From G963556115 sp963667375 (GTDB taxonomy: Bacteria; Planctomycetota; SZUA-567): a DNA stretch of 64,000 bases. Under the pieces are notes generated by a model. It made no database searches, had not been told where the DNA came from, and saw nothing but the letters and a program-made list of their open reading frames with translations. The stretch's first letter is position 1; every line of letters begins with the position of its first letter. The stretch covers positions 3,720,001-3,784,000 of the forward strand of contig OY763323.1 of NCBI GenBank assembly GCA_963667375.1, in the 5' to 3' direction. Both the position numbers and the translations under genes were made by a program. Positions 16,505-24,752 of the stretch are shown one piece after another.

Positions 16505-17458
16505 TTATCTTCTAACTTTATTAGCCACAAGTCCCTGAGGTCGTATCATCAGCACCGCGACAATAACCAGGAGCACAAACACCTTCGCCAGCACACCGGA
16601 TAGGAAGAACTCGAGAATAGACTGCGCCTGAGCGATTCCGAATGCTGATAAAATTGTTCCGATAAGACTTCCAGCGCCACCGAATACCACCACAATAAAT
16701 GTATCCACAATGTACAGAGAACCGGCGGATGGTGATACAGAACCGATTGTTGTAAACGCCGCTCCGGCGATTCCCGCAATTCCACAGCCCATTGCAAAGG
16801 TCATTCTATCAACTTTTTTACTGTTTATACCGACAGCATTGGCCATATTACGGTTCTGAACTGTAGCTCTAACTCTCAGCCCCCAGCGTGATTTATGCAT
16901 CAGGAAAAAGACCAGCAGGGTCATAAAGATAGCGGTTATAAAGAGGAATAGACCATTGATCGGAATGTCAATACCTTCAGACGGATTCCATGATCCCATC
17001 AGCCAGTCAGGCATTACCGCACTATCTTCACGCGCACCGAAGATAAACCGGATAAGCTGACGGATGATCATACTTACACCCCAGGTCGCCAACAGCGTAT
17101 CTAACGGTCGCGAATACAATTTGCTTACCAAGAGTCGTTCCACAATATACCCCACAATATAGGCCACAACAAAGGCGGCTAAAATTGCGAACAAAAAGTA
17201 ATACTGGGTAAACCTTGGGAAATAATTTGTCACCGTATCAGAGAAGAATACGGTAGTATACGCCCCGATAGTCAGAAATTCTCCATGGGCCATATTGATA
17301 ACACCCATCTGCCCGAAGATAATAGCAAGTCCCAGTGCCATCAGGAGAAATACTGCAAACAGACTCAGTCCGGCGAAGCCCTGCATCACAAAGATATCGA
17401 TCAATTCTTCGTGGCTGTAGCCGCTGAACATGTCCAAGAAACAAAGTACACTACTCAC
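16505..17458 (-). CDS. urtB: Urea/short-chain amide ABC transporter permease UrtB
   Basis: 317 residues, LivH-type permease: GLAIIFGQMGVINMAHGEF near residue 50 and WGLRVRATVQNRNMANAVGI in the ATPase-contact loop. GTG start supported by AAAGGAGG. It follows urtA after a gap that holds a stem-loop. Confidence 0.93.
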   Translation of the reverse strand: MSSVLCFLDMFSGYSHEELIDIFVMQGFAGLSLFAVFLLMALGLAIIFGQMGVINMAHGEFLTIGAYTTVFFSDTVTNYFPRFTQYYFLFAILAAFVVAYIVGYIVERLLVSKLYSRPLDTLLATWGVSMIIRQLIRFIFGAREDSAVMPDWLMGSWNPSEGIDIPINGLFLFITAIFMTLLVFFLMHKSRWGLRVRATVQNRNMANAVGINSKKVDRMTFAMGCGIAGIAGAAFTTIGSVSPSAGSLYIVDTFIVVVFGGAGSLIGTILSAFGIAQAQSILEFFLSGVLAKVFVLLVIVAVLMIRPQGLVANKVRR

Positions 17459-17580
17459 GGAAAACCTCCTTTACACTCATAATATAATATTTTGATTTTG
17501 ATGATCTGCCAGATTATGCTCTCTAGATACAGTATTTCTTTGCAAGCAAAAGCATAATTTGCCAAGCCTTTAATAATATA

Positions 17581-17613
17581 TCCCCCGGGGTGCTATCAGG
17601 TTTCCCCGAGGGA
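17581..17613 (-). terminator. Stem-loop between urtA and urtB
   Basis: 10-bp stem (TCCCTCGGGG / CCCCGGGGGA on the minus strand, one wobble) with a 13-nt loop, 28 nt after the urtA stop and without a clear T-run. Likely raises binding-protein output relative to the membrane subunits. Confidence 0.6.
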
Positions 17614-17640
17614 CTTGTTCATATCATATTGTGTAGCTTA

Positions 17641-18921
17641 TTATTTGTAACCTTCTGGGAATGGATCTGGCTTGATCAGGTCGTCAGATTCAGCTACAAC
17701 TTCGAACTGACCATCAGCCTTCATCTTACCGATCTTCGCACGAGACCAGAGGTGGTGGTTATCAGCGATTCTTACATAACCTTCTGGAGCATCTGCGAAT
17801 TCAACACCACCTGAAGCAGCAGCAATCTTATCGATATCAAAGCTTCCTGCCTTCTCTACAGTGAATTTCCACAACCATGGACCGAGGTAAGCAGCCTGAG
17901 TTACGTCACCGATCACAGAATCTTCACCCCACATCTTCTTGAATGCAGCAACAAACTTCTGGTTGTTTTCGTTTGGAAGGCTCTGGAAATACTTCATACA
18001 TGCGTAGAAACCTTCAACGTTTGGACCACCTACACCCAGAATTTCGTCCTCTGTACAAGAGATAGTCAGCAGCAGCTTACCGCTCTTAGCCAGAGATGCA
18101 CCGGTAATACCAGCAGCGTTGAGCTGTTTGTACCATGATACGTTTGAACCACCAACAACGATTGTATAGATACAGTCAGGTTTCTTCAGCTTGATCTTGT
18201 TGATAAGTGAACTGAAGTTTGTGTGACCGAGTGGGTAGTATTCTTCACCAACAACCTTTGCGTCCTTGAGGTGCTTTTCGATGTGAATACGGGCAATCTT
18301 GTTACTGGTACGAGGCCAGATGTAGTCAGAACCGATTAGGAAGAAGGTACGGCAGCCCTGTTTGTAGGCCCAGTCAAGACCCCAGAGAATCTGCTGAGTA
18401 GCTTCCTGACCGGTGTAGATTACGTTCTTTGATGCTTCAAGTCCTTCATAGAAGGTTGGGTAGTAGAGCATACCGTTCTCTTTTTCGAAGATAGGAAGCA
18501 CAGCCTTACGAGAAGCAGATGTCCAGCAGCCGAATACCGCAGCAACCTTATCCTTTACGAGCAGTTTCTTTGCCTTTTCAGCGAATGTTGGCCAGTCACT
18601 TGCACCATCTTCCTGAACGATCTTGATTTTACGTCCGAGAACACCGCCAAGATCATTGATCTGGCTGATAGCCAGTCTTTCAGCTTCAACAGAACCAGTC
18701 TCAGAGATAGCCATTGTACCGGTTACTGAGTGCAGCTGACCTACAGTAACATAGTCATCACCAACAGCAATACCTGAGGTATTTACTTCAGCAGTTGGGA
18801 ATTCCTTGAGCTGTGGGTTCTTCCAGTCATCTGCGGCGATTGCACCGCTTACGGTTGCGGCGAATACCAGCAAAGCCATGAAGAACTTTGCCAAATTACC
18901 ATTAAACTTGTTGATTTTCAT
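17641..18921 (-). CDS. urtA: Urea/short-chain amide ABC transporter substrate-binding protein
   Basis: 426 residues from the ATG at 18921 (AAAGGAC upstream); the frame extends 81 bases further but lacks a ribosome site there. Signal peptide ends near SGAIAA. The mature protein is a Leu/Ile/Val-type binding protein of the UrtA/FmdD class: VTVGQLHSVTGTMAISETGS, DGASDWPTFAEKAKKLL, AVFGCWTSASRKAVLP, YYPTFYEGLE. UrtA/FmdD proteins bind urea or short-chain amides; the amiF gene upstream makes formamide or another small amide at least as likely as urea. No urease genes are nearby. Confidence 0.92.
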   Translation of the reverse strand: MKINKFNGNLAKFFMALLVFAATVSGAIAADDWKNPQLKEFPTAEVNTSGIAVGDDYVTVGQLHSVTGTMAISETGSVEAERLAISQINDLGGVLGRKIKIVQEDGASDWPTFAEKAKKLLVKDKVAAVFGCWTSASRKAVLPIFEKENGMLYYPTFYEGLEASKNVIYTGQEATQQILWGLDWAYKQGCRTFFLIGSDYIWPRTSNKIARIHIEKHLKDAKVVGEEYYPLGHTNFSSLINKIKLKKPDCIYTIVVGGSNVSWYKQLNAAGITGASLAKSGKLLLTISCTEDEILGVGGPNVEGFYACMKYFQSLPNENNQKFVAAFKKMWGEDSVIGDVTQAAYLGPWLWKFTVEKAGSFDIDKIAAASGGVEFADAPEGYVRIADNHHLWSRAKIGKMKADGQFEVVAESDDLIKPDPFPEGYK

Positions 18922-19039
18922 TGTTTGTCCTTTTATAATTGATTTGCTTGTATGTGTTCGGAGTGTGAGTGTTGTTGTACTGCAATAACATCCACACTCC
19001 ATTTTATTTATAGTACATCTTACAACCTGTTTTCACACC

Positions 19040-20047
19040 TTATTTAGGCATAGGTCCGAGCTTTACGCCATCTGGGTAGTACTTCCAGCCGTCGCGAACC
19101 TTGATTTTGTCATCCCATGGCAGTTTGTATTCACCCTTGGCAAGATCGCGTACCCATGTGAGGTAGTTTTCTTTCTCGCCGCCAGGTTTACCAACATAAG
19201 CACGGCAACCAACATTGAAGATATTGTTCTCAAGCGCCCAGTTCTCTCTTGCTTTATCAACAAGTCTTGGGAAGAGCTCAGCTGTAACAATTTCCCAAGG
19301 ATTTCTGTGACCCTGCTGAATAACATTACCATCATAATTACATACTGTACCTTCGCCGAAGTAGTAGAATACTTCATCATAACCAGCGAGGTTAACAGCA
19401 AGAGTGTACATGAGGTTCTGCCAAGCATTGGTTCTGTTGGTCCAGATCCACTGATCATTAACCTGAGTAGAGTAACCAGAGATTCTGATATAAACATTAC
19501 ATCCTTTGTAAGCTGCTTCACGGGCAAGTTCTGGGAACATACCGTCGTGACAGATACATACAGCCAGTTTAGAACCTTTAGGACCGTCACAAACAGGCAT
19601 ACCGTAGTTACCTGGAGACCAAGGTTCGATTGGCACCCATGGCTGAAGCTTTCTGTAATGCAGAGCAAGCTCACCCTTATTGTTGATAATAATAGCTGTG
19701 TTGTATGGAGGGAGAGATGGGTCTTCATTCTTCTCCATCAATGAGAACACACCCCAAACGTCATTATCAGAACAAGCTTTCTTGAACTGATCGATCTCAG
19801 GACTGTCGATAGTGAGCAGCATTTCATCGTAAGTCCAGATCGAAGTATTCAAACCCTGTGTTGAGTACTCTGGGAACACAATAAGATCGAGGTCTGGGTA
19901 ACCGGCTTTGGTATTCTTCAAACATTTGCAGATCTTGTCAACCTGGACTTGAATGTCTTCAGGCCCTTTGATAACAGGAACTGGATACTGAACCAAAGCA
20001 GTCAACAGAGCTTCGTCCCAAGCACTAACACTACCTGTACTTCCCAT
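19040..20047 (-). CDS. amiF: Formamidase
   Basis: AmiF hydrolyses formamide to formate and ammonia. The 335-residue nitrilase-superfamily product keeps the catalytic triad at the same numbering as Helicobacter AmiF: E60 in FPEYSTQGLN, K133 in YRKLQPW and C166 in CICHDGM. The segment ELAREAAYKGCNVYIRISG and the C-terminal KPGGE follow the family closely. AAAGGAG precedes the ATG. First gene of the operon, so amide import and hydrolysis are co-expressed, a nitrogen-scavenging arrangement. Confidence 0.95.
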   Translation of the reverse strand: MGSTGSVSAWDEALLTALVQYPVPVIKGPEDIQVQVDKICKCLKNTKAGYPDLDLIVFPEYSTQGLNTSIWTYDEMLLTIDSPEIDQFKKACSDNDVWGVFSLMEKNEDPSLPPYNTAIIINNKGELALHYRKLQPWVPIEPWSPGNYGMPVCDGPKGSKLAVCICHDGMFPELAREAAYKGCNVYIRISGYSTQVNDQWIWTNRTNAWQNLMYTLAVNLAGYDEVFYYFGEGTVCNYDGNVIQQGHRNPWEIVTAELFPRLVDKARENWALENNIFNVGCRAYVGKPGGEKENYLTWVRDLAKGEYKLPWDDKIKVRDGWKYYPDGVKLGPMPK

Positions 20048-20648
20048 TTCTTTTCTCCTTTAAACAAATTAGTAACACGGAACCTTAATATTTCATAAGG
20101 CATCAAAATAAATAAAACTCAAAATAAACGAGTAAATTATTGTCTAAAACTTTACTTACCAAATAACTGATACAATTTACTACCTATTACTATTCATACT
20201 CTTATAACTTATTTCCTACCTCTTTAAATCTTACACCCCACCTTATGCATTTACTGTGCCAGTTTATTGAAAAGACCAGAAACAAACTTTTGAGAATTTT
20301 CTGATAACTTTTAGTAACACTCGTAAAACCTACCACTAATTTAGCAAAAAATATCGATTTAAACACTAAACTTGCCGATTTAAAATCAGAGTGAAATTAC
20401 TAAATATTCATAATATAATTTTATTATAATTAATTTTTGACCACTGCACTCCACTTACCAAACTGCAAACACCCTAGTTTTAGCAACATTAATGTTGGCA
20501 AAAACCACAAAATTGTTGATATTAACAAATTTGTCAATATTACAAAATCGGCAGCCAGAACCGAGATGAGTCCCCCTGAGGATTAGCCTCATTATTTCGC
20601 AATTAGCGCAGTTACACAGATAAGAATAAAGAATTTCGATTTTGCGGC
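20048..20648. promoter_or_regulatory. Long divergent control region of amiF-urt and hybrid kinase
   Basis: 600-bp AT-rich spacer without a credible ORF. It contains a perfect palindrome CAACATTAATGTTG at 20484-20497 followed by further TTGT/ACAA dyads up to about 20550, and TTAGTAAC near 20069 and 20311. These look like regulatory sites, presumably for nitrogen control of amiF, but no regulator can be named. Confidence 0.4.
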
Positions 20649-20677
20649 TTGTCGAAAATTTGAACGCAATCTATAAT
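20649..20677 (+). promoter_or_regulatory. Sigma-70-type promoter of the hybrid kinase gene
   Basis: -35 TTGTCG (20649-20654), 17-bp spacer, -10 TATAAT (20672-20677, perfect). Predicted start is about 27 nt before the ATG at 20711. Confidence 0.65.
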
Positions 20678-20710
20678 CATTTCAGATAGTAAATAATTAA
20701 AGGGCAGCCT

Positions 20711-23128
20711 ATGAAACCGCTAAGTCAGGCGACAATACTTATAGTTGACGATACCGAGGAAAACCTGCAGATTCTTGTTGAAGCTCTAGGTGATACCTAT
20801 GAAGTTGCAGTTGCCACTGACGGCGAAACCGCCCTGGAAGCTGTAAGTGAAAATAAACCGGATATCATCCTGCTGGATGTAGTTATGCCCGGTATAGACG
20901 GCTATGAAGTCTGCCGCCGCCTCAAGCAGCAGCAGGACACAGCCGATATCCCGATCATATTTCTAACCGCTCTCATTGATGTCAGCGCTAAAACTCTGGG
21001 GTTTGATCTGGGCGCGGTTGACTATATCACCAAACCCTTTGAGATTTCAGAGGTCCGGGCCAGAGTTCATACCCACCTTTCCATCTATTTTATGAGTCTG
21101 GAACTACAGGAACAGCGGAATATTGCCGATGAAAATTCCAGAGCCAAGGCGGAATTCCTCACTACTATGAGCCATGAGATACGGACCCCGATGAATGGCA
21201 TACTTGGAATGGCCCAGTTACTGCTTGAGACCCCGCTGACAAATAAACAGCGCAATTTTGCCCAGACAATATTTGATTCAGGAAGTTCGCTGCTGGCAAT
21301 CATCAATGATATTCTTGATCACTCCAAACTTGACGCCGGGAAAATGACCCTTGAATCCATAGCTTTCAGTCCGGTTAAACTCCTTGAATCCGTCAAAAAC
21401 CTGATGAATAACCGGGCAATTGAAAAAGGACTGAAGATCAGAATAAATGTCGCAGCCGGCACCCCGCAGACGATACTCGGAGATCTGAACCGTATCCGGC
21501 AACTCCTGCTTAATTTTCTCAGCAATGCCTTGAAATTCACCGACAAGGGCTATATCAGACTTAATCTCAGACCAGCAGGCGCAGACCGTCTCTACTTCTC
21601 GGTGGAAGACACGGGTATAGGTATCAACAATGTCGACACCGACAAGCTCTTCAAGGACTTTTCCCAGGTTGACTCATCAATATCCAGAAAATATGGCGGG
21701 ACTGGACTTGGACTTTCCATCTGCCAAAAAATAATCACCCTGATGCAGGGTAAAATCGGTGTCAGAAGTACTCTGGGAAGCGGGAGCGAATTCTGGTTTG
21801 AAATTGCTGCCAGCGCGACAAACCAGCCGGAGACGGATATCAGCACGCCTCAGGACAGCTTCACCGCCAAGCTGCCCCGGCTGAGTATTCTGCTGGCGGA
21901 AGACAATGTCGTAAACCAGAAGGTTATTATCGGAATGCTCAAAAACGACCGGCATGATATCTCTATCGCCCATAACGGCTTCGAAGCTATACAGGCGTGT
22001 GACGAACATATGTATGATGTCGTTCTGATGGATATCCAGATGCCGGATATGAATGGAATTCAGGCTACACGTCAGATTCGCGAGCTTTCATCAGCAAACT
22101 CCCAGGTTCCCATTATTGCAATAACCGCCAATATAATGGATGAGGACCGCGAACGCTGTCTGACTGCCGGAATGAATGGTTTTATCCAAAAACCGGTTGA
22201 TCCGAACCTCCTGAATGCTGAAATAGCAAAAGTTCTGAACCTCCCGTCACAGAACACCTTGGATTCAGAGAGACCCGCAGTCTGCAAATATCTCAACCAG
22301 GAACGGATATCCACTCTGGAACAGGCCGTCAGCCGACGCGATCTGACATCGCTGTTCAAAGAATTTTTCGCCAATATATCCCAGGAAACAAATACTATTC
22401 AGGAAGCGCTAAACTCCCATGACCTTGAAACATTGAATCAGACGGCGCATAAGATTAAAGGTGCAAGCTCCAACCTGGGTATGCCGGTAATCGCCAAAGA
22501 TGCTGAACTTCTGGAGAGCAGCAGCCTTTCAAAATCACAGACCGAGTGTAACCGCCTTATTACCGTAATAACCTCTGACATAATCGAGACCTATACCGAA
22601 GTAAAGCGACTCTTCCCGGATGTACTCACCCTGAGCCCAGCTGCGGAAATAAAAAAAGTCCCGGATCTGCTCTTTATTGAAAAACTCGAGGAATACCTTA
22701 GAATAGTAGGACTAGCAATAAAATCAAGATCAATTGAACAGTACGAAGATGCGGCAAATTTCTTCCTGACCCTGGAACTGCCTGAAGACTGGCAGAATGA
22801 ACTCCGGCAGGTAGACATGCTGGTTTTTGGAGAAAATTTTGAGGACGCAGAAGCAAAATTAGCAGAGTTGAGCCACAACCTGCATATTCTGGAAGAAGAG
22901 CAGAAACCCGAAGACCTGCAGGGAAATCTCGAAGATCTGTACAGTGCTCTAATCTATTCCAAACCTAAGGATATCGCCAATGCCGTGACGGCACTGCAGC
23001 GGCAGGAGGTGCCGGAGGATATAGCAGAAGAGGTAACAGTTATACTAAACAATGTCAAACACTACCAGTACCGTCATGCCATCGGACTACTGGCAGACAT
23101 CATTGGCAGACTGACCTCCAGGAAATAA
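20711..23128 (+). CDS. Hybrid signalling protein: REC - histidine kinase - REC - HPt
   Basis: 805 residues, no membrane segment, so cytoplasmic. Domains in order: receiver 1 (about 8-125, LLDVVMPGIDGYE), a HisKA dimerisation helix with MSHEIRTPMNG (about 155), an HATPase domain with DTGIGI and GGTGLGLSIC (about 240-375), receiver 2 (about 395-510, LMDIQMPDMNGIQ), HPt with AHKIKGASS (about 540-640). A C-terminal stretch of about 150 residues consists of two copies of a helical module. The N-terminal receiver implies input from another kinase. Convergent with the HD-GYP gene, 4 bp apart. Confidence 0.92.
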   Translation: MKPLSQATILIVDDTEENLQILVEALGDTYEVAVATDGETALEAVSENKPDIILLDVVMPGIDGYEVCRRLKQQQDTADIPIIFLTALIDVSAKTLGFDLGAVDYITKPFEISEVRARVHTHLSIYFMSLELQEQRNIADENSRAKAEFLTTMSHEIRTPMNGILGMAQLLLETPLTNKQRNFAQTIFDSGSSLLAIINDILDHSKLDAGKMTLESIAFSPVKLLESVKNLMNNRAIEKGLKIRINVAAGTPQTILGDLNRIRQLLLNFLSNALKFTDKGYIRLNLRPAGADRLYFSVEDTGIGINNVDTDKLFKDFSQVDSSISRKYGGTGLGLSICQKIITLMQGKIGVRSTLGSGSEFWFEIAASATNQPETDISTPQDSFTAKLPRLSILLAEDNVVNQKVIIGMLKNDRHDISIAHNGFEAIQACDEHMYDVVLMDIQMPDMNGIQATRQIRELSSANSQVPIIAITANIMDEDRERCLTAGMNGFIQKPVDPNLLNAEIAKVLNLPSQNTLDSERPAVCKYLNQERISTLEQAVSRRDLTSLFKEFFANISQETNTIQEALNSHDLETLNQTAHKIKGASSNLGMPVIAKDAELLESSSLSKSQTECNRLITVITSDIIETYTEVKRLFPDVLTLSPAAEIKKVPDLLFIEKLEEYLRIVGLAIKSRSIEQYEDAANFFLTLELPEDWQNELRQVDMLVFGENFEDAEAKLAELSHNLHILEEEQKPEDLQGNLEDLYSALIYSKPKDIANAVTALQRQEVPEDIAEEVTVILNNVKHYQYRHAIGLLADIIGRLTSRK

Positions 23129-23132
23129 TATC

Positions 23133-24210
23133 TTAATTGACCAGTTGCTTACGCATCTGCATAATCTCAGGCACCGTCTCCAGAAATATCGCCGTCAGTT
23201 CAGGATCAAAATGTTTACCGGCCTCGCTCTTGAAGAGTTCGATAATTCTCTCCAGCGGCCAGGACTGTTTATAGGGTCGAACCGAGATCAAAGCATCAAA
23301 GACATCCGCAATCGCAGTGATGCGCGCTGATAACGGTATCTCCTCACATGCGATACCCGCCGGATAGCCGGACCCGTCCCACTTTTCATGATGATTCAGC
23401 GCAATGAGCCTGGCAACCTGTATCAGTTCAGACTGACTCCCTTCCAGAATTCTGGCGCCAATCACGGTGTGTGTCTTGATCACCTCAAACTCTTCCGGTG
23501 TCAGCTTTCCCGGCTTGAGCAGGATTGTATCCGGTATCCCCACTTTGCCGACATCATGCATCATACTCGCCATGCCCCAGACTCTGCAGGTCTCCTTATC
23601 GAGACCGCATCTGCCGGCCAGAAACTCGACAATATTACATATTTTTCTGACATGCACTCCGGTATCATCATCCCGCATCTCGGTAGCCAGCCCCAGACGC
23701 ATAATAATCTCCACCTGCAGATCCTCAAGCTTGGAATTTGCCTTTGCCAGTGCGAGTGTTCTCTCTTTTACCCGCTGATCGAGAATTTCATTCTGCTTCT
23801 TCAGCAGCTTCTGGCTGAGACTGAGCTCAAGATGGGTATTTATCCGGGACCGGACCTCCATAATGTCAAAAGGTTTGGTCACATAATCAACCGCCCCGAT
23901 CTCAAAGCCTTCGGTCTTATTCTTAATCTGATCCAGCGCTGTAAGAAAGATTACCGGAATCTTACTGGTATCCGGATTATTCTTGAGTATCCTGCAGACT
24001 TCATACCCGCTCATACCCGCTCATACCCGGCATCATAATATCGAGCATTATAAGATCGGGTTTAATATTCGGGATTATCTCCAGTGCACTCGGACCGTCA
24101 ACCGCCACCGCAATATCATAGCTCTCATTCTCCAGCCCGTTGATCAGGATATCAATGTTGGTCGTTATATCATCTACTATAAGTATTGTGCATCCGGAAA
24201 AATCAAGCAT
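23133..24210 (-). pseudogene. Response regulator with HD-GYP phosphodiesterase domain, frameshifted
   Basis: Joined, the two frames give a receiver (ILIVDD, LIMLDIMMPGMSGYE, TKPF) followed by an HD-GYP domain (HDVGKVGIPD, HHEKWDGSGYP), a typical cyclic-di-GMP phosphodiesterase response regulator of about 356 residues. The frame breaks inside the receiver at the MPGMSGYE codons: one extra 10-bp unit adds codons giving MSGYERV and then a stop. The downstream part can restart at an ATG at 24014 (MSGYEVC), giving a 293-residue product with half a receiver and an intact HD-GYP domain. The upstream start is the ATG at 24210, preceded by AGGGACG. It may be a pseudogene, a phase-variable gene or a sequence error. 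Confidence 0.85.
24001..24030. repeat. Three tandem 10-bp units inside a receiver domain gene
   Basis: TCATACCCGC, TCATACCCGC and TCATACCCGG follow each other. Two copies would keep the receiver motif MPGMSGYEVC in frame; the third shifts it. Confidence 0.9.
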
Positions 24211-24752
24211 ATCGTCCCTGTTATTTCTTATAAAAACAATTTTCCATACAACAAACATTGCATCAACGTTTTTAACTGTATATTATTTTTTATATTTAGT
24301 CAACCAGAATAATTTCAGGTTTTACCAGGAATATTATTATTATTCAAAACTTTTACCTTACTGATAATTCTATAAAAGTTCTGCTTGACAGAATTTTAAA
24401 ATCATATTTTAATATATTAATAGAATAGACTACATAAAAACTAACTACAAACAGTATAACAGCAGATACCGGAGATGGCAGCTATTTGAAACAGCGGACA
24501 ATTTCACAGAATAATACAAATATTACCGCAACCTGAAACATACAGTTCATACCGGTTTTAACCAGTTTCAGCAGTAAGAGCAGATTATTGAATGCCCCTC
24601 GCCCCAAGTACCGCTAAATACCGCCCTCTTGAAGGACACCAAGTATTCAGCTGCCGGAGTCATACAGGATGAGAGATTTCAGCATACATTAAAATTCAGT
24701 ATTACCTCGGAAACAGGATTCTTATATCAGAGCATTACGGGAGAATGCAGCT
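24211..24752. other. Divergent spacer before the giant kinase
   Basis: 540 bp between the HD-GYP gene (minus) and the 2592-residue kinase (plus). Very AT-rich on the left, and without a supported ORF. Apart from the promoter at 24385-24413, no structured RNA or repeat was recognised in the long leader. Confidence 0.5.
24385..24413 (+). promoter_or_regulatory. Sigma-70-type promoter upstream of the giant sensor kinase
   Basis: -35 TTGACA (perfect, 24385-24390), 17-bp spacer, -10 TTTAAT (24408-24413). It would give a leader of about 330 nt before the start at 24753. Confidence 0.55.

Noticed and set aside
17545..17575. Sigma-54 promoter between urtA and urtB
   Set aside because: TGGCA is present on the minus strand, but the GC doublet is not at the required distance.
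24001..24030. CRISPR-like repeat
   Set aside because: Direct 10-bp tandem units without spacers, inside a coding region.
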